Below, piece after piece: positions 1 to 7,170 of a DNA stretch of 41,538 bases. The notes below the pieces were generated by a model. That model was not told where the DNA came from. It worked only from the letters and a program-made list of their open reading frames with translations, and did not search any database. Origin of the DNA: Gemmatimonadaceae bacterium (GTDB taxonomy: Bacteria > Gemmatimonadota > Gemmatimonadetes > Gemmatimonadales > Gemmatimonadaceae); contig JACCWE010000038.1 of assembly GCA_013697785.1 (NCBI GenBank), positions 1 through 41,538 of the forward strand. Direction: 5' to 3'. The position numbers and the translations under genes are program-made. How positions within the stretch are numbered: the stretch's first letter is position 1; each line of letters starts with the position of its first letter.

Positions 1-1
1 G

Positions 2-241
2 CAGCTCGATTCGGAGCTCGGCTCGCTCGAGACGCCGACGCTGCTCTCGAGCGCCGAGCAGAAGTTCACCTACGTGCGATACAACTGCATGATGGACTCG
101 AAGGACGTCGGCAATCCGCTGACGCCGCCGGAGCTTCAGATTGACAATCTGCGCGCGATCGAGCGGCTGCAATCGATCGGACGAGACTATGCTGCACGAG
201 AGGTGAAGCGCGAGCATCTGCACAGCCGCGTGCAATCCTGA
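2..241 (+). CDS. Patatin-like phospholipase family protein, C-terminal end (partial)
   Basis: The reading frame is open from the left edge to a TGA at 239-241, giving 79 residues. The end resembles the C-terminal tail of patatin-like phospholipases: a YVRYN strand, then a segment of the type LRAIERLQSIGRDYA that precedes the final helix. The Ser-Asp catalytic dyad lies outside the window and cannot be checked. The gene converges with the minus-strand metallophosphoesterase, whose stop is 14 bp away. No terminator hairpin is obvious in that short gap. The family assignment rests on a short tail and is moderate. Confidence 0.55.
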   Translation, partial: QLDSELGSLETPTLLSSAEQKFTYVRYNCMMDSKDVGNPLTPPELQIDNLRAIERLQSIGRDYAAREVKREHLHSRVQS

Positions 242-254
242 CCCGAGTGCGTTG

Positions 255-1103
255 TTATGCGGATCGAAGCGTGAACAGCGTCATCTCCGGGCGCACGTTG
301 AAGCGAGCGCGAATGAGATGTCCCACGCCCCTGCTGATGTACAACGTGCGGTCGGCATCCACTCGCACTTCGCCCGCGACATAACGACGATTCTGAACGG
401 GCAGCAGGGGCGGCGGAAGGAATGGCGGTTTGCACTGGCCTCCGTGCGTGTGGCCAGCGAGCATCCAGCCGCGGAAGTCCGGCCACGGCTGCTGATCGGC
501 GGCATCGGGATTGTGCACGAGCACGATGGCCGCGTCGCTCTCTCGTGCCCGAAGCGCTGCGACCGGATCTCCGCGATGGGACCAGAGGTCTTCCACGCCG
601 ACGAAATCCAGACCACTCACGGCTCGCGACTCGTTCCGCAGCATGCGCACGCCGGCGCGCTCCGCCTCCGCCGCGACGCGATTGGCGAAAGCGAGGTCGC
701 CCCAGCCGCGCCCGTAATCGTGGTTGCCGAGGATGCCGAGCGTGGCGAGGCGGCCGCGCGGTAGATGTGCGAGGACATTCCGGAGCTGCGCGAACTGCGC
801 TTCGCCGCGCGCTCGGCGGTATGTGAGGAAGTCGCCGGTGATGACTATGAAGTCCGGCGCCAGCGCGCGCAGGCGATCGAAGGTGTGGACGATGTATTCG
901 TCGCTTACCTGCGGGCCGATGTGCAGATCGCTCAGCTGTGCGAGACGCGTCCCGTTGAGGGCGAGCGGAAGCTTCTCGATCGCGAGATCGCGCTCGACGA
1001 TCTCGAGCCGGTGCGGCTCGATCTCCGTGGCGAAGGCGAAACAGCCGACGGCCGAGGCCGCGACCGAGAGCGAGGCGCGAGTGAGGAAGGTGCGACGATT
1101 CAC
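255..1103 (-). CDS. Tat-exported metallophosphoesterase (YkuE-like)
   Basis: 282 aa calcineurin-like phosphoesterase. The N-terminus MNRRTFLTRA is a twin-arginine leader followed by a hydrophobic Ala/Val stretch, so export by Tat and action in the cell envelope is likely. The dimetal-site motifs appear in order: SDLHIG (about residue 57), ITGDF (about 88), LGNHDYG (about 124), VHNPD (about 196) and AGHTHGG (about 215). Members of this family hydrolyse phosphoester bonds in lipid or nucleotide-type substrates; the substrate here is unknown. The start is GTG at 1103, chosen because it gives a complete Tat motif. It lies 47 bp downstream of the frameshifted dehydrogenase on the same strand and may be cotranscribed with it. 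Confidence 0.85.
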   Translation of the reverse strand: MNRRTFLTRASLSVAASAVGCFAFATEIEPHRLEIVERDLAIEKLPLALNGTRLAQLSDLHIGPQVSDEYIVHTFDRLRALAPDFIVITGDFLTYRRARGEAQFAQLRNVLAHLPRGRLATLGILGNHDYGRGWGDLAFANRVAAEAERAGVRMLRNESRAVSGLDFVGVEDLWSHRGDPVAALRARESDAAIVLVHNPDAADQQPWPDFRGWMLAGHTHGGQCKPPFLPPPLLPVQNRRYVAGEVRVDADRTLYISRGVGHLIRARFNVRPEMTLFTLRSA

Positions 1104-1150
1104 GATTGTCCGGCTGACTGGCGCTCGGGACGCGGCGGTGCGCCGGGCCG

Positions 1151-2006
1151 TTAGGAAGCAGGACGGATTCCGAAGTCCGCCTGGATGCGATCATACCATT
1201 CGTCGTCGGGGAGCGCGCCCACGTTCACCCATTCCTCATCGCTCATCGCCTTCCGCCAGCCGAGGAAGAAGGCGGCGTCCGGCCCGACGAGATGCCGCAG
1301 CTGCCACGTGTCGCCGGTCGCAATCTCGACGATCTTCTCGGCGACGAGCGTCGGCGGCGTCGGCTGCTGCAGTGCAGTCGAGAACAGCGACGCGACGCTG
1401 CTGCGAGTACGGAGAAGAATCGAGCGTGACGCCGATGTGCCGTGACATTGCGGTGTCGATGATTCCCGGCTCGACGATCGCCACGCGAACTCCAAATGAC
1501 TTCATTTCCTGCGCGAGGCATTCACTTAACGACTCGAGCGCGTATTTCGAGGCCGAGTACGCTGCCATCGGTGCGGTCGCGACGTGCCTTGCGACAGAGG
1601 AGATGTTGATGATGGAGCCGCTGCCGCGCTTCCGCATCGATGGCGCCACGGCTTGAATGCACCGGATGACGCCGAAGTAGTTCGTCTCCATGACCTCGCG
1701 AAAATCGGTGAGCGGAAGCTCTTCGACGGAGCCCATGCGCTCGATGCCGGCGTTGTTCACGAGCACGTCGATCGGGCCTATTTGCTTTTCAATGATCGCG
1801 ATCGCTGCAGCGACCGAGGAGTCGGTGTCGACGTCCATCGTAAACACAGTGATCGGCAGCCCGTCGCGTGCGGCGATTTTCGCTAGCTCCGGAGCGCGCG
1901 CCGGCGTTCGCATCCCGGCCGCGACCTTGTGTCCGGCTCGAGCGAACGCGAGGGCCGTCTCGAAGCCGATTCCCTTGCTGCAGCCAGTCACGAGTACCGT
2001 TGCCAT
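1151..2006 (-). pseudogene. Short-chain dehydrogenase/reductase, interrupted by a frameshift
   Basis: The classical SDR fold is clear: a TGCSKGIG dinucleotide-binding loop near the N-terminus, NNAG, catalytic Ser in INISSVARH, and the YSASK catalytic Tyr/Lys motif, followed by VEPGIIDT. The start is ATG at 2006, preceded by an AAGAAGG ribosome site. The frame carrying these motifs runs into nonsense after about position 1410, while another frame continues a credible SDR C-terminus (VAEKIVEIATGDTWQL to the stop at 1151). A single frameshift between about 1385 and 1410 joins the halves. It may be true gene decay or a sequencing error; the intact motifs on both sides favour a recent change. The substrate cannot be inferred. 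Confidence 0.8.
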
Positions 2007-2120
2007 TATTTTGCCTTCTTTTCGTAGAGTGTGAGTCTGTGGGGTCCTTCTCGCCGCGCCTCGATATCGCACATCTTCCGAAGCAAACATCTTGCTCTCC
2101 CGCGTGTGTTCCCGCCAGCA

Positions 2121-2202
2121 CTAAAAACGCCCCGCCCGAGATTTAGACCTCGCACGGAGCGTGATTTTTTCCGATTCTCGATGGGTCAGCTAAGAGTTGA
2201 AC
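2121..2202 (-). repeat. Terminator-like hairpin plus tRNA-Ile 3'-end remnant (possible decayed att site)
   Basis: Positions 2181-2202 match the 3' end of the intact tRNA-Ile gene (plus-strand 35331 onward) at 19 of 22 bases, in the same orientation. Next to it, 2130-2159 forms an imperfect hairpin (8 of 11 pairs) followed on the minus strand by CGTTTTT, at the same place and with the same CCCCGCCCGAG arm as the terminator beside the real tRNA. The T-stem no longer pairs, so this is not a functional tRNA. I read it as a decayed attachment-site or tRNA remnant; chance similarity is possible. The rest of the 300-bp gap 2007-2306 shows nothing else. Confidence 0.4.
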
Positions 2203-2306
2203 GGCGCGTGGATTGGTAGCGTGATTTCGCGTCGAGGGACTGCGCGCGCGGCGATTCCGAATGACCGCGAGCTTTCCATGAAAAACAAGCGTCGAGACTC
2301 ATGAGA

Positions 2307-2846
2307 TCACAGCGCGCCGCTCGCCGGCTGCACACGAGAAGTTGTCTCTGCGCGTGCAAATTGCCATTCGAGCAGCAGGAAGAGAGCCAGCACCGGTACC
2401 GCAGCAACGATCGCGACGAGAACAAGATTCCCGGGCAGCATGCTCGACAGCTTCCAAAGCAGTCGCTTTCCGAGCGGCACAAAGACCTCGACACGCCGCG
2501 TCATGAAGTAGAACGCATCGATGAGCAACAGAACGCGCCATGGCAGCGAGGTCATTGCCCTTCCCACGTATCGGCTCCTTCGCGACCTCCCGAAGCGGTG
2601 CCATCGTTGCAGCTCGTTGAGCCAGACAAGCAACAGTGCGACCAAGAGAACCGCCCCGCTGTAGAGCAGCTGTATCCGTGCAACGCGATCGAGAAGCGGT
2701 GCTTCTCGGATGCTCATCTGGCGCTGTGGCGATGGAATGGCGTGGCCGTAAACGGCGGCGGTCGCGCGCGCGTATTGCCATTCGACGAACCGTGCACTGC
2801 TCTCTCTCGCCGTCGTGAATGGATCGAACAGAGTAGCGCCCAACAC
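2307..2846 (-). CDS. Hypothetical membrane protein
   Basis: 179 aa reading frame with two convincing hydrophobic segments: about residues 59-80 (rich in Leu/Val, ending in VWLNEL) and about 138-160 (NLVLVAIVAAVPVLAL). A basic stretch between them would form a cytoplasmic loop. I do not recognise the family. No strong ribosome site precedes the first ATG at 2846, and an internal ATG at residue 44 is an alternative start. Its 5' end overlaps the stump of the ADOP permease on the other strand, so this segment has been rearranged and the gene may itself be truncated. Kept because the hydrophobic pattern is better than expected for a shadow frame. Confidence 0.42.
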   Translation of the reverse strand: MLGATLFDPFTTARESSARFVEWQYARATAAVYGHAIPSPQRQMSIREAPLLDRVARIQLLYSGAVLLVALLLVWLNELQRWHRFGRSRRSRYVGRAMTSLPWRVLLLIDAFYFMTRRVEVFVPLGKRLLWKLSSMLPGNLVLVAIVAAVPVLALFLLLEWQFARAETTSRVQPASGAL

Positions 2847-3676
2847 ATCTGGCCATCATCCCGCACTGGAGCGTCGTCGATGTGGGAGGCGCGATGGGCA
2901 TTCGCGTGCTGAGCGGTCGCGGCATCAATCGCTCGGACGACGCCGGGACGCAGCGCGTTGCCGTCATCAATCACTACATGAACGAGCAGCTGTGGCCAGG
3001 CACGGATGCCGTTGGCCAGGAGATCACGATCGACTCGGTGCGGTGGACCATCGTGGGCGTGGCGTCGGACGTCCATCACGGCGGGCTCGACGATCCGATG
3101 CGCTACGAGATCGATCCTCCGATCGCGCAGGCGACCACGCATACCAGCAGCCTGGTCGTCTGGACCGATGGCGATCCCGCTCGAATGGTGGACGTCGTTC
3201 GCGATGCCGTGGCCACCGTCGACCCCAGTGCTGCCGTGGGCAGCGCCATGTCGATGCGCGACATCGAAGCTCGGCACATCTCGCCATTAAAGCTGATCGC
3301 CCGCCTGCTAATGGTATTCGCCGCCGTGACGCTTGTGATCGCGATCGTCGGGCTGTACGGCGTGATCGCCTATGGCGTCGCGCAGCGCACGCGCGAGATC
3401 GGCGTGCGCCTCGCGCTGGGCGCGCAGGCGCGCGACATCCTCTCCAACGTTGCCGGCGGCGCACTCCGCATGACGGCGGTGGGCATTCTGATCGGCGGCG
3501 CCGGAGCCTTCGCGTTCGCGCAACTGCTGCGCGCCATGCTCTATCGCGTCACGGCGAATGATCCGACGACTCCCTTGCTCGTGGCGACGGCGCTGCTCGG
3601 CGTCGCGCTGATCGCTGCGCTGATCCCTGCATCGCGCGCGATGCGGACGGACCCGAGTGTGGCGTTGCGAGAGTAG
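2837..3676 (+). pseudogene. ADOP/MacB-type ABC permease, C-terminal remnant
   Basis: About 280 codons of the C-terminal part of an ADOP-family permease (MacB_PCD plus FtsX domain). Visible features are the periplasmic-domain segment AMGIRVLSGRG...VAVINHYMNEQLWPG, a transmembrane segment LVIAIVGLYGVIAYGV, the signature QRTREIGVRLALGA, two further hydrophobic helices, and the usual end SRAMRTDPSVALRE. Family members are about 800 aa with an N-terminal FtsX copy. Here the frame is closed by a TAG at 2834-2836 and nothing upstream resembles the missing part. A GTG at 2882 could start a shorter product, but it would lack most of the protein. I treat it as a decayed fragment. Confidence 0.8.
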
Positions 3677-4113
3677 GAGCCAGTCGATGCGCCGCTCTCG
3701 AATCTGAAAAGGAACGAGCGAGTGCATGAGTCCGCTGCACTCCTCCGCGCCGCGGACATGTCAAAAACGCACTCGATGCCGAAGTGCGCTTACGCTTCGA
3801 TGCTACTCATGCGATCTGGGATTCGCAGTTCGGGCATCGCTATCGGAGACGACTACTATTCGAGAGAAGAGAGCGCCACTCCCAGCGTATGATGCGCTCT
3901 CGAAGATCCGCGCGGGCGCATATATTTTCGCCTCTTCGTCTGACAGGATGAGTGCTTCTCCGGGCTACGCGAGAGCGTGCTCACCTGCCACGCCGCGCTT
4001 CCGTAAGACGTCGCAACATCTCGATCCCGAAACCGTCGTCCCCTCGAAGGACGTTGCCGAATCCGGCGATCAGTGTGGCGATAGACGCTCGCCCGCCGAT
4101 TCCTGGCTGCCGC
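3677..4113. other. Non-coding stretch, no recognisable feature
   Basis: About 440 bp between the permease remnant and the DUF417 gene. Open frames here are short and lack ribosome sites or recognisable motifs. I see no RNA gene, terminator or repeat. Given the truncated permease beside it, this is probably decayed sequence. Confidence 0.5.
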
Positions 4114-4641
4114 TCAGGCGCGTGGCATGTCGGAGTTCATGACCGCTCCATGCGCGCCGCGCGCCGATGCGATCAAGGCCTCGCCCGCCGTCCAGACCGC
4201 AGCGCCGAGCATCAGAACATCCTTCGCCAGAAACCCACCGGGGTTGCCCGAGAGAAATGGGAATCCATATCCTTCCTGCCATACTCCCGGCGTGGTGAAG
4301 AGTAGGCTCAAGGTGATCAATGACATCACGATGGCGCCCATGCTGCCAATGGCCGAGAGCTTCGGCGCGAACGCTCTGCAAGCAATGAGAATACCGAGGG
4401 TGATCTCCACAACGCCCAGCACTTCGGCAAAGGCCTGCACGCTCATCAGGCTATAGCCCCAACTGAGAAGCGGGCTGTGCATGGCCAGCATGTGAACGCC
4501 CTCTGCCTCGTACTTCGCGAACTTGAGCGCACCGATCCACACCAGCATCATCACCAGCCCGTAACGAAGAATGATGCCCCCGATGCGCACGAGCGACTGC
4601 CCCCGATCATCATCCCGCGCGGTATTCATGGTGTGTTGCAT
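4114..4641 (-). CDS. DUF417 (YkgB/RclC-like) inner-membrane protein
   Basis: 175 aa with four hydrophobic segments and the features of the DUF417 family: an N-terminal RYGLVMMLVWIGALKFAKYEAEGV block, a PLLSWGYSLMS loop, VEITLGILI, and the late FTTPGVW and FLAKDVLMLGAA segments. In E. coli RclC is part of the reactive-chlorine response; the molecular role of the family is not established. The start is ATG at 4641, with a GAGGAACG ribosome site just upstream. It is followed upstream on the same strand by an MsrA gene, which repairs methionine oxidised by hypochlorite and peroxide, so an oxidative-stress role fits the context. No regulator of the Rcl type is nearby. Confidence 0.82.
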   Translation of the reverse strand: MQHTMNTARDDDRGQSLVRIGGIILRYGLVMMLVWIGALKFAKYEAEGVHMLAMHSPLLSWGYSLMSVQAFAEVLGVVEITLGILIACRAFAPKLSAIGSMGAIVMSLITLSLLFTTPGVWQEGYGFPFLSGNPGGFLAKDVLMLGAAVWTAGEALIASARGAHGAVMNSDMPRA

Positions 4642-4931
4642 AAGTACGTTCCTCGTAGAGAAGACTGTGGGTTGCAGCGGTGAACAGCACGGGACGCGAT
4701 TTGCGCTCGCCGTCCATTGCTCCTGCCGGCGCGACAGGCATTTCGCGAGCCACGCACGCGATTTCGTACGAAAGCAGATGCTCCCCCGACTGTCATCTGG
4801 AGCTGATCGCTACGCCGCGCGCGGTTGTCCCGACAGCGCGGAAGTCAGCGTGCCCTCTTCCGGCGGCGTGGCCCCAGAGCAGCGGCAGCGGAAGACCTGA
4901 CCAAACTCAGCGATGAGCGTTCGCGTCCACG

Positions 4932-5589
4932 TCACTTCGCCGGCACATACGGAGACGCAGCGTCTCCCCACAGCTCCCGCAGTCGCGCGTCGCGACCGCA
5001 ACCCCGGCGATAGGCGTCGTACCGGTCCGGGTTTCGGTCGGCAAAGTGTTGATGGTACTCCTCGCCGCGCCAGAACGGAGTGTCGGCAATGATCTCGGTG
5101 ACGACCGGCGCCTTGAAGTGCCCGGATTTCTCGAGCGCCTCCCTGGAGCGAAGTGCTGCCGCCTGCTGCACCGCGCCGTGCGTAAAGATCACGGTACGGT
5201 AATCCGGGCCGACATCGCAGAACTGACGGTCCTTCGTCACCGGATCGATATTGTGCCAGTACACGTCGAGCAGCTTCTCGTAGGTCACCTGGGCCGGGTC
5301 GTATTCAACCAACACAGTTTCGGTGTGCCCCGTGGTCCCCGTATTCACCTGCTCATAGGTGGGATTCTTCGTGTGGCCACCAGCGTAGCCCACGGTCGAG
5401 GAGACTACGCCGGGCACATGCGCGAACGGCCGCTCCATGCTCCAGAAGCAGCCGCCCGCGAACATCGCGGTGTCACGCGACCCCGCCGCGGCGGCAGCAC
5501 TGGTGGCCTTGGGGCCTCGCGTAGGACTTCCCACAGGCAGCCACGCTCGCCATCAGCAGGGATGCAGCGAACACGCGGGACGGGCGCAT
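4932..5589 (-). CDS. msrA: Peptide-methionine (S)-S-oxide reductase MsrA, lipoprotein form, with frameshift after the signal peptide
   Basis: The catalytic domain is complete: FAGGCFWSME with the nucleophilic Cys, GYAGG, the GHTETV block, YHQHF near the end, and a C-terminal Arg/Lys-rich tail. It reduces methionine S-sulfoxide in proteins. Upstream, an ATG at 5589 with an AAAGGAAC ribosome site opens a different frame encoding MRPSRVFAASLLMASVAACG, a classic lipoprotein leader with lipobox SVAAC. The two frames are offset by one base and can be joined only by a frameshift at about 5505-5535, in a low-complexity Ala-rich linker. Without the shift, translation could start at GTG 5534 and give a cytoplasmic enzyme. 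A periplasm-facing lipoprotein is the likely ancestral form. Confidence 0.85.
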
Positions 5590-5818
5590 GATGTTCCTTT
5601 TGTTGTCGGTACGAGTTGCCAGCTGTTGCTTTACGCCGACCCCGCGGTGATGCGTTCGCCATAGCCACGTTCAATGCCATTCCCAGCGAGCTCGCCGCCA
5701 TGTTGGATCCACGCGTGCGAATCGGCTCGCTCGCAGCCGCGGGATTCGTCTTCGTCACGGTGCTTGCGCTCTCGCCCCTCTCGCCCGATAGCTCGCCTCA
5801 CGACACACGTCGTAGCGA

Positions 5819-6514
5819 TCACGGCGTGCCGAGCTTCCAGTCGCTCCTGTCACGGAAGGGCGGTGTGAAGTGAGATTCCAGCCACGCGATCCACGCGTCG
5901 ATTCCCTCGCCGGTGCGCCCGGACGTCTCGAGGATGGGAAGCTCGGGCCGCACCTCGTGGATATTCGCATATGCGGCGTCACGATCGAACTCCACAGCGG
6001 AGGCGAGATCGGTTTTCGTGATCAGCGCGCAGTCCGCCGAGTTGAAAAGTGTGGGATACTTCAGCGGCTTGTCCTCGCCTTCGGTCACCGACAGCAGGAC
6101 GACACGAATGTGCTCACCGATATCGTAGCTCGCCGGACACACGAGATTTCCCACGTTCTCGATGAAGAGAACGTCGAGGTCGTCGGCGACCCAGCCGTCG
6201 AGTGCGTTGGAAACCATCCGCGCGTCGAGGTGGCACACGGTGCCGGTGCTGATCTGCTTCACCGGCGCGCCCGACCGTGCGAGACGCTTCGCGTCGTTGT
6301 CCGTCGCGAGGTCTCCGGTGAGCGCCGCCACCCTGTACCGATCGCGCATCGTACGCAGCGTCGTTTCCAGAAGGGCCGTTTTCCCCGCGCCGGGGCCGGA
6401 CACCAGATTCACGACAAGGACGCCCGCATGCGTGAAGCGCGAGCGGAGTTCGCGGGCGAGAACGTCATTCTCCTTGAGAATGTTCTGCCTGACTTCAACG
6501 ATTCGCGGAGACAT
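5819..6514 (-). CDS. hypB: Hydrogenase nickel incorporation GTPase HypB
   Basis: 231 aa SIMIBI-class GTPase that, with HypA, delivers Ni to the hydrogenase large subunit in the cytoplasm. Visible motifs are the P-loop SGPGAGKTALLET (about residue 39), LTGDLATDNDA, the metal-site region TGTVCHLDA, FIENVGNLVCPASYDIGEH (switch and metal site), and the NKxD-type base motif as ITKTDL. No N-terminal His-rich or CTTC nickel-storage extension is present. The ATG at 6514 was chosen because MSPRIVEVRQNILKEND is the usual N-terminus; a longer frame upstream is the overlapping hypA region. It overlaps hypA by 20 bp, so the pair is cotranscribed away from hypF. Confidence 0.95.
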   Translation of the reverse strand: MSPRIVEVRQNILKENDVLARELRSRFTHAGVLVVNLVSGPGAGKTALLETTLRTMRDRYRVAALTGDLATDNDAKRLARSGAPVKQISTGTVCHLDARMVSNALDGWVADDLDVLFIENVGNLVCPASYDIGEHIRVVLLSVTEGEDKPLKYPTLFNSADCALITKTDLASAVEFDRDAAYANIHEVRPELPILETSGRTGEGIDAWIAWLESHFTPPFRDRSDWKLGTP

Positions 6515-6857
6515 CCTCCTCGACCTCCAGCGCAAAGAGCTCGAGCTCGCGACCGCCGATGAGATCGGGCGTGAAGTCGCCGCAAACGGGACAGTGCAGG
6601 TGCTGTGCGCTCGCGAGCACGCGATCGGCCGAGCAGGTCGTGCAGCGCGCGACAATCGGCATCGTTTCGATGACAAGTCGCGCTCCGGCTATTCGCGTGC
6701 CGTCGCACGCGAGCGTAAAGGAAAACGCCAGCGCCTCCGCGACGACGCCCGACAACGGTCCGAGCCGCACATGCAGCGCCTCGACGCGCGCGCCGAGCGA
6801 CTCGGCCTGTTCGCACGCGACGTCCACGAGGCTCATGGCGATCGATAGCTCGTGCAC
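6495..6857 (-). CDS. hypA: Hydrogenase maturation nickel metallochaperone HypA
   Basis: About 120 aa. Starting at GTG 6857 gives MHELSIAMSL, which preserves the family's invariant Met1-His2-Glu3 nickel site; ATG 6869 would add four residues and displace it. A GGGA element lies six bases before the GTG. The zinc site is seen as CTTC (about residue 74) and CPVC (about 93). HypA hands Ni to the large subunit in partnership with HypB, encoded immediately downstream with a 20-bp overlap. The pair diverges from the hypF-led operon, and the 313-bp intergenic region carries a long inverted repeat and a candidate promoter. Confidence 0.93.
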   Translation of the reverse strand: MHELSIAMSLVDVACEQAESLGARVEALHVRLGPLSGVVAEALAFSFTLACDGTRIAGARLVIETMPIVARCTTCSADRVLASAQHLHCPVCGDFTPDLIGGRELELFALEVEEDVSANR

Positions 6858-6984
6858 TACCAATCCCATGGCGTGAGCGCGAACCAGCGGCGGCAAGACG
6901 ATTGCATTCTCCAGGACCTCTCCGGCAAACGAGCAACAGCGCATGGCGGCCAGGCATCTCGCGATCCGGCTCCGCGGTCTCTTG

Positions 6985-7058
6985 CCGGTGCAGGCGACGC
7001 GGTCGTGATGGATGGATTATATCGAATCGTCACACGGTGACACAGTCGCCTGCACCGG
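6985..7058. repeat. Perfect 14-bp inverted repeat in the hypA/hypF divergent region
   Basis: The arm at 6985-6998 (CCGGTGCAGGCGAC) is repeated exactly inverted at 7045-7058, with 46 bp between. The loop contains the smaller palindrome GTCAC-ACG-GTGAC at 7029-7041 and a candidate minus-strand promoter. It may be a regulatory site for a dimeric or looping regulator, or a structured leader. The remaining part of the 313-bp gap shows no gene. Confidence 0.6.
7016..7044 (-). promoter_or_regulatory. Candidate hypAB promoter with overlapping palindromic operator
   Basis: On the minus strand there is a consensus TATAAT (plus-strand 7016-7021). Seventeen bases upstream is TGTGTC, a weak -35 element. 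The palindrome GTCACACGGTGAC at 7029-7041 sits in the spacer, where a bound repressor would block RNA polymerase. The -10 match is seen directly; promoter and operator function are inferred. Confidence 0.4.
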
Positions 7059-7170
7059 GTCATACCGCCCCTGTCCGGATAGTATAGTATGGCCGATTGT
7101 GACGGGATGAGCCACCAGGGCAAAGGCCCGCAGCAGTGCTTCATCTCCCTCCCGTTGCTATCCTCCACTC

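Noticed and set aside
5616-5873. 85-codon plus-strand frame with a hydrophobic stretch
   Set aside because: No ribosome site, overlaps the end of hypB and nothing recognisable; one hydrophobic stretch is not enough.
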